Shown here piece by piece: positions 52,107 through 60,956 of a stretch of DNA of 64,000 nt. The stretch is taken from positions 372,001-436,000 of the forward strand of contig NZ_JACHJK010000007.1 in NCBI RefSeq assembly GCF_014203595.1, read 5' to 3'. Below the pieces are notes generated by a model. It was not told the origin of the DNA. It did not search any database and saw only the letters and a list, made by a program, of their open reading frames with translations. The position numbers were made by a program, and so were the translations under genes. Each line of letters opens with the position of its first letter. The first letter of the stretch is position 1. This DNA is from Streptomyces echinatus. Its GTDB lineage: Bacteria > Actinomycetota > Actinomycetes > Streptomycetales > Streptomycetaceae.

Positions 52107-52655
52107 TCAGCGGGGGCCGGGAAAGCGCAGGTAGCGGGGCGGTACGGCGGCTGTCAGCCAGACGCCGTTGGCGCTGACATGGAACACGTGGCCGTCGCGG
52201 TGCATGGCACCGGAGTCCACGGCGAGCACGACCGGACGGCCCCGGCGGGCGCCCACGCGGGTGGCGGTCTCCCGGTCCGCGGAGAGGTGGACGGCGTGCC
52301 GGGTCATCGGGCGCAGGCCCTCCGCGCGGATCGCGGTCAGGTGCGCGGCGACCGTCCCGTGGTAGAGGTACGGCGGCGGGGTCGCCGGGGGCAGGCCGAG
52401 GTCGACCTGGATGCTGTGCCCCTGGCTGGCGCGGATTCTGCCGCCCTCGATCACGAAGCGCTGTTTGTCGTTCGTGGCGACCACGTGGTCCAGTTCCTCG
52501 CGCGTGAACCGGAATCCATGGGCGGTGGCCGCGCTGATCAGAGTGTCGATCTCCACCCAGCCGCCGGGGTCCGGGGTGAGCCCGATGCGCTCGGGCTGGT
52601 GGCGAAGGTGTCTGGAGAGATATTTGGACACCTTCACGGTGCGTCGTTCGTCCAT
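52107..52655 (-). CDS. kptA: RNA 2'-phosphotransferase (Tpt1/KptA)
   Basis: 182 residues. Transfers the 2'-phosphate of a spliced tRNA to NAD+, giving ADP-ribose 1'',2''-cyclic phosphate. Signature residues include KYLSRHLRHQP at the start, SIQVDLG, YHGT, HAVHLSAD and FHVSANGVWLTAAVPPRYL near the end. The core Arg-His-Arg-Arg motif of Tpt1 is represented (RHLRH region, HxxT and later Arg). Bacteria lack the eukaryotic tRNA-splicing pathway, so the natural substrate is unknown. It diverges from nothing; the MerR gene is upstream on the same strand. Confidence 0.9.
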   Translation of the reverse strand: MDERRTVKVSKYLSRHLRHQPERIGLTPDPGGWVEIDTLISAATAHGFRFTREELDHVVATNDKQRFVIEGGRIRASQGHSIQVDLGLPPATPPPYLYHGTVAAHLTAIRAEGLRPMTRHAVHLSADRETATRVGARRGRPVVLAVDSGAMHRDGHVFHVSANGVWLTAAVPPRYLRFPGPR

Positions 52656-52710
52656 GCGTCCAGCGTGTGGGAGAGACGCGGATCACGCAGCCTGTTTTCG
52701 ACCGCGGGTT

Positions 52711-52764
52711 TGATCCACAGCCAAGTGGAGTTATCCACAGGGTAATTGGCGAAGTTGTGGACAA
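52711..52764. promoter_or_regulatory. DnaA-box-like cluster between merR and kptA
   Basis: Canonical TTATCCACA at 52731 and, on the other strand, canonical TTGTCCACA at 52756-52764. TGATCCACA (one mismatch) is at 52711. Three boxes in 54 bp of the 121-bp merR-kptA gap. Confidence 0.6.
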
Positions 52765-52776
52765 CGAGAGCCGATT

Positions 52777-53721
52777 TTACGGCACTTCGTGAACACCTGT
52801 GCGGTCATGCGCCGATGATGCAAGATCATCCAACGCGCGTGCGCGTATCTCGCGTTCGGCGGCCAGCGCGATGAAGTCCGAAACGCGCTCCCGGCCAACC
52901 AGCTTTTCCACGGCCTCTGTCGTCTCGGCGGGCAGTGGCACCGTTCTGGTGCCGGAGGGTGGCTGGGGCGGAGTCTGCGCGACGAGGTGGGTGCGCAGCC
53001 GGCGGGTGGCCAACGTGCGCATGGCGCGGGCAAGTTCGGCGTCCACCGTCTGCTGGGCGAGGGGGCGCAGGCGGCGGACGAGCGAGGCGGCTTCGGCCGC
53101 GTGAGCGTCCGTGCGGTGGTCCGGGTCGGCCAGGTAGCGCGCGAAGACGTACTCGGTGGTGAACTCCAGAAAACGGGCCGCGATGTGCTCGACCTGTCCC
53201 CTCAACTCCCTGAGGTGGCCCGAGATCGCGGACAGCGGCACCCCGGCGGCGTGCAACTCGACCGCCACCGCCAGCTCTTGGGGGCTCGGGACGAGGAACG
53301 TGTCCGGATCGCCGGCGACCGGTTCCAGTACGCCGAGGTCGACGGCCTCGGCCACGGCGTCGTCGGGGGTGCCGCCGAAGCGGGCGTCCAGCTCGGCGCG
53401 GGTGACGCGGTCGGGCTGTTCGTCCGTCCACGGGCCCTCCACCTCCGCGACCAGACCGAGGATGCCGGCCAGGCCGCGGCCGGTGTCCCAGGCGTCCAGG
53501 ACCTCCTTGATCGAGGCCAGGGTGTAGCCGCGGTCGAGGAGGTGGGCGATCTGGTGCAGGCGGCTGACGTGGGCGTCGGAGTAGAGGTTGGCCCGGCCCC
53601 GGCGTTCGGGGCGGGGGAGGAGGCCGCGGTCCTGATAGGCGCGGATGGTTCTGACCGTGGTGCGGGTGTGCTGGGCCAGGTCCTCGATGCGGTAGGTGTT
53701 GGGGGCCGGGGGGTCGGGCAT
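52777..53721 (-). CDS. MerR-family transcriptional regulator
   Basis: 314 residues. N-terminal MerR HTH with wing: TYRIEDLAQHTRTTVRTIRAYQDRGLLPRPERRGRANLYSDAHVSRLHQIAHLLDRGYTLASIKEVL. The following 200 residues are helical with no metal-binding Cys pattern, so it probably senses an organic ligand or stress. ATG at 53721. A gap of 142 bp separates it from the hydrolase-SDR fusion gene on the same strand. Confidence 0.87.
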   Translation of the reverse strand: MPDPPAPNTYRIEDLAQHTRTTVRTIRAYQDRGLLPRPERRGRANLYSDAHVSRLHQIAHLLDRGYTLASIKEVLDAWDTGRGLAGILGLVAEVEGPWTDEQPDRVTRAELDARFGGTPDDAVAEAVDLGVLEPVAGDPDTFLVPSPQELAVAVELHAAGVPLSAISGHLRELRGQVEHIAARFLEFTTEYVFARYLADPDHRTDAHAAEAASLVRRLRPLAQQTVDAELARAMRTLATRRLRTHLVAQTPPQPPSGTRTVPLPAETTEAVEKLVGRERVSDFIALAAEREIRARALDDLASSAHDRTGVHEVP

Positions 53722-53863
53722 CGTCGGGTTTCCTTGCGCGGTACGGGAGTTGGTGCCGGTCGGGGGTGGGCCGCTTGCCCGCGCCGGCGGGGTGCCGCCG
53801 CGCCCACCCGTGCCGCCCCAGCGGCACGACCGCCCGCGGCTACGTGTTACCTGCCGCCCGGTG

Positions 53864-55618
53864 TCACAGTCTGGGTTCCACCCGGGCGATCCTCCGGAGC
53901 AGGCCCGGTGCGAAGCGGGACAGTACGTGGGCGCCCCGGGCCTCCGGGGTCACCGGTGCCACCGCCGTGTTCCGGGTCACCGCGTCCAGGATCGCGTCGG
54001 CCACCTTCTCCGGCGGATAGTTGCGCAGCCCGTACAGGCGGGCGGTCCGCTGCCGGCGACGGCGTTCCTCCGCCGCGTCGACGCCGGTGAAACGGGCCGT
54101 GGAGGTGATGTTGGTGTTGACGAAGCCCGGGCAGACCGCCGTGACCCCGATGTCCTGGGAGGCCAGCTCGGCGCGCAGGCACTCGGAGAGCATCAGCACG
54201 GCCGCCTTGGAGGTGCTGTAGGCCGGCAGGGCACGGGAGGGCTGGTACGCCGCCGCGGACGCGATGTTGACGATGTGGCCGCCCTGGCCGCGCTCGGCCA
54301 TGCGCGCCCCGAAGAGCCGGCAGCCGTGGATCACCCCCCACAGGTTGACGTCCAGCACCCTGCGCCAGTCGTCGGCCGTCGTGGCGAAGAAGGAGCCCGA
54401 CAGGCCGATACCCGCGTTGTTGACCAGCACGTCCAGCACGCCGTACTCGCGGTCGACCTTCTCCGCGAGTTTCTCCATGGCCTGCTCGTCGGAGACGTCG
54501 GCCGGCTCGGCCCAGGCCTCGGGCGCGCCGACCAGCCGGGACAGCTCGGCGGTGCGGGCGGCGGCCTCGGCGTCGCGGTCGACGGCGATCACGCGCGCTC
54601 CGGCCTCCGCGAAGGCGAACGCGGTGGCCCGCCCGATACCGCTGCCCGCGCCGGTGACCAGCACCAGCTGCCCGGCGAAGCGGTCGGCGTGCCGGCCGGT
54701 GGGCACCGCGGCGGGCCGGCCGCCGTCGACGGAGGTGACGAACGCCTCGATCCAGGAGGCGACCTGGTCGGGCCGGGTGCGCGGAATCCAGTGCTTGGCC
54801 GGGAGCGTGCGGCGGGTCAGCCGGGGGGCCCACCGGTCCAGGTCGTCGTACAGCCGCTCGGAGAGGAACGCGTCCCCCTGGGGCGTGATGAGCTGCACGG
54901 GCGCGTGCGCGAACGCGTCCGGGCGGGGCCTGCTCAGCCGGGCGCGGACGTTGTCCCGGTACAGCCAGGCGCCGTGCGCCGCGTCGGAGGGGAGGGAGGA
55001 GGTCGGGTAGTCCCCGCCGGGGACCCGCTCGACCCGCTCGAGGATCTTCGGCCAGCGCTTGCCGAGCGGTCCGCGCCAGGCCAGTTCCGGCAGGGCCGGT
55101 GTGTGCAGCAGGTAGACGTACCAGGACTTGGCGCCCTGGCCGAGGAGCTGGCCCACCCGGCGGGGCGTCGGGCGCTTCACGCGCGCGTTGATCCAGTGCC
55201 CGAAGTGGTCGAGGGACGGGCCGGAGATCGAGGTGAAGGAGGCGATACGGCCCTCCGTGCGGCCCACCGTGACGAACTCCCAGGACTGCACCGAGCCCCA
55301 GTCGTGCCCGACGAGGTGCACCGGCCGGTCCGGGCTGACCGCGTCCACGACGGCCAGGAAGTCGTCCGTCAGCTTGGCGAGCGTGAAGCCCCCGCGCAGT
55401 GGCCGCGGTGCCGTGGAGCGGCCGTGGCCCCGGACGTCGTAGAGGACCACGTGGAAGCGGTCGGCGAGGCGGGCCGCGACCTCGGACCAGACCTCCTTGC
55501 TGTCCGGGTAGCCGTGCACCAGGACGACCGTCGGCTGTTCCGGGTCGCCCAGCTCGGCCACGCACAGCTCGACCCCGCCGGTGCGCACCCAGCGCTCACG
55601 CGCGCCTTTCAGTGTCAC
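53864..55618 (-). CDS. Fusion: alpha/beta hydrolase (epoxide-hydrolase-like) + SDR oxidoreductase
   Basis: 584 residues. Residues about 1-300 form an alpha/beta hydrolase: LVHGYPDS (oxyanion), GHDWGS with Asp as nucleophile as in epoxide hydrolases, and a late His (AKHWIPRTRPDQV). Residues about 312-584 form a classical short-chain dehydrogenase: TGAGSGIG (cofactor), NNAG, Ser before YSTSK (catalytic Tyr and Lys). The GTG overlaps the stop of the upstream M24 gene (GTGA), so translation is coupled. Hydrolysis followed by oxidation of the resulting diol or alcohol is a reasonable inference. Substrate unknown. Confidence 0.88.
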   Translation of the reverse strand: MTLKGARERWVRTGGVELCVAELGDPEQPTVVLVHGYPDSKEVWSEVAARLADRFHVVLYDVRGHGRSTAPRPLRGGFTLAKLTDDFLAVVDAVSPDRPVHLVGHDWGSVQSWEFVTVGRTEGRIASFTSISGPSLDHFGHWINARVKRPTPRRVGQLLGQGAKSWYVYLLHTPALPELAWRGPLGKRWPKILERVERVPGGDYPTSSLPSDAAHGAWLYRDNVRARLSRPRPDAFAHAPVQLITPQGDAFLSERLYDDLDRWAPRLTRRTLPAKHWIPRTRPDQVASWIEAFVTSVDGGRPAAVPTGRHADRFAGQLVLVTGAGSGIGRATAFAFAEAGARVIAVDRDAEAAARTAELSRLVGAPEAWAEPADVSDEQAMEKLAEKVDREYGVLDVLVNNAGIGLSGSFFATTADDWRRVLDVNLWGVIHGCRLFGARMAERGQGGHIVNIASAAAYQPSRALPAYSTSKAAVLMLSECLRAELASQDIGVTAVCPGFVNTNITSTARFTGVDAAEERRRRQRTARLYGLRNYPPEKVADAILDAVTRNTAVAPVTPEARGAHVLSRFAPGLLRRIARVEPRL

Positions 55619-56457
55619 TTCTCCTCCGCCCAGCGCCGCACGTGCGGCAGATCGTCGTCCAGCCAGAAGGCGCTCTCCGCGGGGTCCCGGGAGTCGGTGA
55701 CCACCAGGATCTCCTCGAACTTCGCGCCGGTGCCGCGGAAGCCGAGGTGCGGTTCGACCGCCCACAGGCCCGGCCGCGGCGGGTGGTCCGAGAAGCGGTA
55801 CGGCGACCACAGCGGCGACCAGCCCTCGCGGTGGCCGTGCAGCGCGTCGGCGGCCAGCCCCTTCAGGGACTGCGTGCCGAACCCGAACAGGTGGGGCGAC
55901 CAGCGGCGCTGCTTCACCCGGTCCACCTTGTGGGCGATCACCCCGAAGGGGTAGGCACGGTGCCGGTTGGCATAGCCCTGGCGGACCATCAGCCGGTCCA
56001 CGTCCTGGTAGATCTCCCGCAGCGGGCGCCGCTCGCGCACCTCGCGCAGGATCAGCTCCCGGTGTGCCTCCAGGTCGGCCATCAGCCGGTCCTGCACCGG
56101 GTTCACGCCCAGCGAGCCCGAGTAGCCGATGTCCGCCGTGTGCCCCTCGTACACCGGCGCCATGTCCAGGATGAACGGCATTCCCGGCTCCAGGGCGCGG
56201 TCGGTCGGGAAGAACTGGAGCGGGATGCGGAAGTCCACGAACGCCGTGCGGTCGCCGAACCAGGCGAAGGGGAGGTGGAACCAGTCCCGCACGCCCCGCT
56301 CGCGCAGCCACTCGCGCTGCATCCGCGCCGCCTCGCGCTCGGTCACGCCCGGCTCCAGGCGGGCCGCGACCGCCTCCGCGCACTCGTAGGCGAGGCGCTG
56401 CACCCGCCTGAATCCTTGGAGTTCCACCGGGAGTTCGCTGCTCACTGCCGTCGTCAT
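55615..56457 (-). CDS. M24-family metallopeptidase-like protein
   Basis: 280 residues with the pita-bread fold of methionine/proline aminopeptidases. The metal ligands are in place: FILDMAPVYEGHTADIGYSG (two Asp), AYPFGVIAHKVDR (His), GLWAVEPHLG (Glu) and AKFEEILVVT (Glu). It lacks the N-terminal domain of prolidase. A non-peptide role, as in creatinase-like members, is possible. ATG at 56457. It leads a two-gene operon with the hydrolase-SDR fusion. Confidence 0.85.
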   Translation of the reverse strand: MTTAVSSELPVELQGFRRVQRLAYECAEAVAARLEPGVTEREAARMQREWLRERGVRDWFHLPFAWFGDRTAFVDFRIPLQFFPTDRALEPGMPFILDMAPVYEGHTADIGYSGSLGVNPVQDRLMADLEAHRELILREVRERRPLREIYQDVDRLMVRQGYANRHRAYPFGVIAHKVDRVKQRRWSPHLFGFGTQSLKGLAADALHGHREGWSPLWSPYRFSDHPPRPGLWAVEPHLGFRGTGAKFEEILVVTDSRDPAESAFWLDDDLPHVRRWAEEK

Positions 56458-56550
56458 GCCGCCCCGTCCCGTCGCCTCGACGACTCGTCCGTCGTCCCGG
56501 TGACTTGGCCCGCCGCCTCGTCCCGTCGACCGCGGTACGCGTCCGTAACT

Positions 56551-56570
56551 TGACACTGGTGAATGTGACA
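56551..56570. promoter_or_regulatory. Imperfect palindrome in the M24 / ABC divergent region
   Basis: TGACAC-N8-GTGACA (TGnCAC/GTGnCA symmetry) lies 94 bp upstream of the M24 start in a 340-bp divergent gap. The gap holds no gene; 56640-56700 is rich in short TCCG-type repeats. Candidate operator for either direction. Confidence 0.4.
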
Positions 56571-56797
56571 GTTGTTAGAGGCGGCGTCAATAGGCGGGAT
56601 CGAGGCCTGTGGACGACGGCCGTCCGGCACCCTCTGCGACACTCCGTCCGGCCCCCTCTCCGACAGTCCGTCCGGCGCCCCGGCCCACCCTGGGACAGAC
56701 GACCCCTAGGGCCTCGTAATACCTGGGTCTGACGAGGAAACGGCTCTGAGGTCTGACGACCGACGTGGTCCGGGTCACTACCTTCGAAGACGTGACT

Positions 56798-57763
56798 GTG
56801 ATCGTGACCGAAAGCCTGAGCAAGCGGTTCCCCCGGGTGACCGCGCTCGACCGGCTGTCCGTGGACATCGGGCCCGGTGTGACCGGACTCGTCGGAGCCA
56901 ACGGCGCCGGCAAGTCCACCCTGATCAAGATCCTGCTGGGGCTGTCCCCCGCCACGGAGGGCCGGGCCGAGGTGCTCGGCCTCGACGTCGCCACCAAGGG
57001 CGCCGCCATCCGTGAGCGGGTCGGGTACATGCCGGAGCACGACTGCCTGCCGCCCGACGTCTCGGCCACCGAGTTCGTCGTCCACATGGCCCGCATGTCC
57101 GGCCTGCCGCCCGCCGCGGCACGCGAGCGCACCGCCGACACCCTGCGCCATGTGGGTCTGTACGAGGAGCGCTACCGCCCCATCGGCGGCTACTCGACCG
57201 GCATGAAGCAGCGCGTGAAGCTCGCCCAGGCCCTGGTGCACGACCCGCGGCTGGTCTTCCTGGACGAGCCGACCAACGGCCTCGACCCGGTCGGCCGTGA
57301 CGAGATGCTCGGCCTGATCCGCCGCATCCACACCGACTTCGGCATCTCGGTCCTGGTCACCTCCCACCTGCTGGGCGAACTGGAACGCACCTGCGACCAC
57401 GTCGTCGTCGTCGACGGCGGCAAGCTGCTGCGCTCCAGCTCCACCACCGACTTCACCCAGACCACGACCACCCTCGCGATCGAGGTCACCGACAGCGACA
57501 CGCACCCCGACGGCACCCGCGCGGTCCGCGAGGCGCTCCACGCGCGCGGGGTCGACACGCAAGGGGAGGCCGGCGGGCTGCCCGGCGCCGGACACATCCT
57601 GCTGCTGACCGCCACGGGCGACGAGACGTACGACCTCGTCCGGGACGCGGTCGCCGACCTCGGCCTCGGCCTGGTGCGCATGGAACAGCGCCGGCACCAC
57701 ATCTCCGAGGTGTTCACCAGCAGCGACGAACAGCGGAAGGAGGCCGTCGGCCATGGCGGTTGA
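56798..57763 (+). CDS. ABC transporter ATP-binding protein (first)
   Basis: About 321 residues, ABC-2-type ATPase. GANGAGKST is Walker A, YSTGMKQRVKLAQALVHDP the signature with LVFLDEPTNGLDP as Walker B, and VTSHLLGELE the switch His. The start GTG at 56798 (VIVTESLSKRFPR) follows GAAGA; GTG/ATG sites upstream to 56765 are weaker. It opens a four-gene operon that alternates ATPase and permease. The C-terminal 100 residues are non-conserved and may pair with the permease. Confidence 0.9.
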   Translation: MIVTESLSKRFPRVTALDRLSVDIGPGVTGLVGANGAGKSTLIKILLGLSPATEGRAEVLGLDVATKGAAIRERVGYMPEHDCLPPDVSATEFVVHMARMSGLPPAAARERTADTLRHVGLYEERYRPIGGYSTGMKQRVKLAQALVHDPRLVFLDEPTNGLDPVGRDEMLGLIRRIHTDFGISVLVTSHLLGELERTCDHVVVVDGGKLLRSSSTTDFTQTTTTLAIEVTDSDTHPDGTRAVREALHARGVDTQGEAGGLPGAGHILLLTATGDETYDLVRDAVADLGLGLVRMEQRRHHISEVFTSSDEQRKEAVGHGG

Positions 57764-58661
57764 GCATTCCCCGGCCACGCCCGCCGGCGACCGGTCCCGC
57801 ATCCACGACATCGGCTACCGCGGCTACGACGGCCCCCGCCTCGGCCGCGCCTACGCCCGCCGCTCGCTGTACTCGCAGTCCCTGCGCGGCGCCTACGGCC
57901 TCGGCCGCTCGGTGAAGTCCAAGGTGCTGCCGATGCTGCTGTTCGCGGTGATGTGCGTACCCGCCGCCATCATGGTGGCCGTCGCGGTCGCCACCAAGGC
58001 GCACGAACTGCCGGTGGCCTACACCCGGTACGCGATCATCATGCAGGCCGTGATCAGCCTGTACGTCGCCTCCCAGGCCCCCCAGGCCGTCTCCCGCGAC
58101 CTGCGCTTCAAGACGGTGCCGCTGTACTTCTCGCGGCCCATCGAGACCGCCGACTACGTCCGCGCCAAGTTCGCGGCGCTCGCCTCGGCGCTGTTCGTCC
58201 TGACCGCCACGCCGCTGCTCGTGATGTACGTGGGCGCGCTGCTGTCCAAGATGGGCTTCGCCCACCAGACCGAGAAATTCGCCCAGGGACTGGTCTCCGT
58301 GGCCCTGCTCTCACTGTTCTTCGCCGGGATCGGCCTGGTCATCGCGGCCGTCACCCCGCGCCGCGGCTTCGGCATCGCCGCCGTGATCGCCGTGATGACC
58401 ATCTCCTACGGCGCGGTCTCCACCCTGCAGGCCATCGCCTTCGCCCAGGACAGCACCGGCGCCATCCCGTGGATCGGCCTGTTCTCGCCGGTCACGCTGA
58501 TCGACGGCGTGCAGTCCGCCTTCCTCGGCGGCAGCTCCGCCTTCCCCGGCGGGACCGGCCCGTCGGGCGGCGAGGGCGCGGTCTACGTCGTGGCCGTGCT
58601 GAGCCTGATCGCCGCCTGCTACGGCCTCCTGAACCGCCGCTACCAGAAGGTGGGGCTCTGA
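57753..58661 (+). CDS. ABC-2-type transporter permease (first)
   Basis: 302 residues. About 50 N-terminal cytoplasmic residues (IHDIGYRGYDGPRLGRAYARRSLYSQSLRGAYGLGRSVKSK) precede six hydrophobic helices. The conserved IHDIGYRGYDG motif is shared by a Streptomyces permease family. Overlaps the first ATPase by 11 bases. Confidence 0.87.
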   Translation: MAVEHSPATPAGDRSRIHDIGYRGYDGPRLGRAYARRSLYSQSLRGAYGLGRSVKSKVLPMLLFAVMCVPAAIMVAVAVATKAHELPVAYTRYAIIMQAVISLYVASQAPQAVSRDLRFKTVPLYFSRPIETADYVRAKFAALASALFVLTATPLLVMYVGALLSKMGFAHQTEKFAQGLVSVALLSLFFAGIGLVIAAVTPRRGFGIAAVIAVMTISYGAVSTLQAIAFAQDSTGAIPWIGLFSPVTLIDGVQSAFLGGSSAFPGGTGPSGGEGAVYVVAVLSLIAACYGLLNRRYQKVGL

Positions 58662-59572
58662 TGACGACGCTCTCCATCGACCACGTCTCCCGCTGGTTCG
58701 GCAACGTGGTCGCGGTCAACGACATCACCATGACCATCGGCCCCGGTGTCACGGGCCTGCTCGGCCCCAACGGCGCCGGGAAGTCCACCCTGATCAACAT
58801 GATGGGCGGTTTCCTCGCCCCCTCCACCGGCACGGTCACCCTGGACGGGCAGCCGGTGTGGCGCAACGAGAAGATCTACCAGCACATCGGCATCGTCCCC
58901 GAGCGGGAGGCGATGTACGACTTCCTCACCGGACGCGAGTTCGTCGTCGCCAACGCCGAGCTGCACGGCCTCGGCGACAAGGCGGCCCAGCGGGCCCTCG
59001 CCACGGTCGAGATGGAGTACGCGCAGGACCGGAAGATCGCCACGTACTCCAAGGGCATGCGGCAGCGCGTGAAGATGGCGAGCGCCCTGGTGCACGACCC
59101 GTCGCTGCTCCTGCTGGACGAGCCGTTCAACGGCATGGACCCGCGCCAGCGCATGCAACTGATGGACCTGCTGCGGAAGATGGGCGACGAGGGCCGCACG
59201 GTGCTGTTCTCCTCGCACATCCTCGAGGAGGTCGAGCAGCTCGCCCGGCACATCGAGGTCGTCGTCGCCGGACGGCACGCGGCCAGCGGCGACTTCCGCA
59301 AGATCCGCCGCCTGATGACCGACCGCCCGCACCGCTACCTGGTGCGCTCCAGCGACGACCGCGCTCTCGCGGCCGCGCTGATCGCCGACCCGTCGACGGC
59401 CGGCATCGAGGTCGACACGGCCGAGGGCGCGCTGCGCATCCAGGCCGTCGACTTCGGCCGCTTCACCGCACTGCTGCCGAAGGTCGCCAGGGACCACGGC
59501 ATCCGGCTGCTCACGGTCTCGCCGTCCGACGAGTCCCTCGAGTCCGTGTTCTCGTACCTGGTCGCGGCGTAG
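58661..59572 (+). CDS. ABC transporter ATP-binding protein (second)
   Basis: 303 residues. GPNGAGKST Walker A, YSKGMRQRVKMASALVHDP signature, LLLLDEPFNGMDP Walker B, and FSSHILEEVE with the switch His. It resembles the first ATPase but differs enough to be a separate partner. Start overlaps the previous stop by one base (TGATG). Confidence 0.9.
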   Translation: MTTLSIDHVSRWFGNVVAVNDITMTIGPGVTGLLGPNGAGKSTLINMMGGFLAPSTGTVTLDGQPVWRNEKIYQHIGIVPEREAMYDFLTGREFVVANAELHGLGDKAAQRALATVEMEYAQDRKIATYSKGMRQRVKMASALVHDPSLLLLDEPFNGMDPRQRMQLMDLLRKMGDEGRTVLFSSHILEEVEQLARHIEVVVAGRHAASGDFRKIRRLMTDRPHRYLVRSSDDRALAAALIADPSTAGIEVDTAEGALRIQAVDFGRFTALLPKVARDHGIRLLTVSPSDESLESVFSYLVAA

Positions 59573-59582
59573 GAGGCCGAAG

Positions 59583-60302
59583 ATGTACGACCCCACCGTC
59601 GCCCGGCTCACCTACCGGGCCCTGCTGGGCCGCCGCCGGGCCCTCATCCTCGGCGCGCTGCCCCTGCTGCTCATCGTGATCGCGGTCGCCGTGCGCGCGC
59701 TGACCGGAGCCGACGACCAGACGGCCTCCGACGTCCTCGGCGGCTTCGCGCTCGCCACCATGGTGCCGATCATCGGTGTCATCGCGGGCACGGGCGCGAT
59801 CGGCCCGGAGATCGACGACGGCTCCGTCGTCTACCTGCTGTCCAAGCCGCTCAAGCGGCCCACGATCATCTTCACCAAGCTGATCGTCGCCATCGCCGTG
59901 ACCATGGTCTTCTCGGCGGTGCCGACGCTGATCGCGGGCCTGATCCTGAACGGCAACGGGCAGCAGATCGCGGTCGCCTACACGGTCGCCGCGCTGGTCT
60001 CCTCCATCGCCTACTCGGCGCTGTTCCTGCTGCTGGGGACGGTCTCCCGGCACGCCGTGGTCTTCGGGCTGGTCTACGCCCTGGTCTGGGAGGCGCTGTT
60101 CGGCTCCCTGGTGCCGGGAGCGCGCACGCTGAGCGTCCAGCAGTGGTCGCTGGCCGTCGCCCACAAGGTCTCCGGCGGGGACCTGGTGACCTCCGACGTG
60201 GGCCTGACGACGGCCACCGTCCTGCTGGTGGCGGTCACCGTCCTGGCCACCTGGTACGCCGGCCAGAAGCTGCGGGCGCTGAAGCTGGCGGGCGAGGAGT
60301 AG
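59583..60302 (+). CDS. ABC-2-type transporter permease (second)
   Basis: 239 residues with six helices (RALILGALPLLLIVIAVAVRAL, LGGFALATMVPIIGVIAGTGAI, LIVAIAVTMVFSAVPTLIAGLIL, VAYTVAALVSSIAYSALFLLLGTV, AVVFGLVYALVWEALFGSL, TTATVLLVAVTVLATWYAG). The motif GPEIDDGSVVYLLSKPLKR matches ABC-2 permeases. Ten bases after the second ATPase. Two ATPases with two different permeases suggest either a heterodimeric exporter or two linked ones. Substrate unknown. Confidence 0.87.
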   Translation: MYDPTVARLTYRALLGRRRALILGALPLLLIVIAVAVRALTGADDQTASDVLGGFALATMVPIIGVIAGTGAIGPEIDDGSVVYLLSKPLKRPTIIFTKLIVAIAVTMVFSAVPTLIAGLILNGNGQQIAVAYTVAALVSSIAYSALFLLLGTVSRHAVVFGLVYALVWEALFGSLVPGARTLSVQQWSLAVAHKVSGGDLVTSDVGLTTATVLLVAVTVLATWYAGQKLRALKLAGEE

Positions 60303-60380
60303 CCGGGGCGGCTCTTGACGGGGGCTTCACTCCCGTCCGGGCACTCTGGATCCGGGGACGCAATTCCGGGAGGCACGGAA

Positions 60381-60599
60381 ATGGCTGACGAGGCGCTGCC
60401 CTACGACGAGTGGGACGGGGTCGTCCTGGACGAGGCGTTCATACGCTCCGCCGGGGCCTGCGAGCCGTCCGCCCGGGCCCGGATGCTCGCCGCCCGCTGG
60501 CGGGCCGAGGAGCCGCAGCCGGAGCCCTGGCGTTCCGACGAGCCGCCGGCGGGCTGGTTCTTCAGCAGGGCGCGCAGGCGCCGGTGGCGTCGACGGTAG
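60381..60599 (+). CDS. Small conserved protein, unknown function
   Basis: 72 residues. Acidic N-terminus (ADEALPYDEWDGVVLDEAFIRSAGACEPSARARML) and a strongly basic tail (RARRRRWRRR). ATG at 60381 follows GGGAGG. I do not recognise a family. The Arg-rich tail could bind nucleic acid or be packing. Located just after the ABC operon. Confidence 0.6.
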   Translation: MADEALPYDEWDGVVLDEAFIRSAGACEPSARARMLAARWRAEEPQPEPWRSDEPPAGWFFSRARRRRWRRR

Positions 60600-60634
60600 G
60601 CGCCCCTTTTATTCGGTGGCGTCCAACTTGGTGG

Positions 60635-60657
60635 CGGGGCACAGTGGTTGTGCCCCG
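60635..60657 (+). terminator. Possible terminator hairpin after the ABC operon
   Basis: CGGGGCAC and GTGCCCCG form an 8-bp stem with a 7-nt loop, 36 bases after the small protein. The remaining sequence up to the tRNA-like gene holds no other gene I can support. Confidence 0.5.
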
Positions 60658-60853
60658 TCCGCCGGGATCGTCCCGGCGCCGCGAACCGGGAGTGGAGGTG
60701 GGCGATGTCCATGCACGGCAGTACGCCCAGCTCCCGTCAGGGCAGTCCGAGGCCGGCTCCGGAGTGATTCGTTACCTCTCCGTGTAGCCACGGGAGCTGC
60801 CCGGGGCGGCCGCTTCGAGCACGCGATGTCGCTCTCGCGTGGGCCGCCCACCC

Positions 60854-60956
<103 letters not shown>

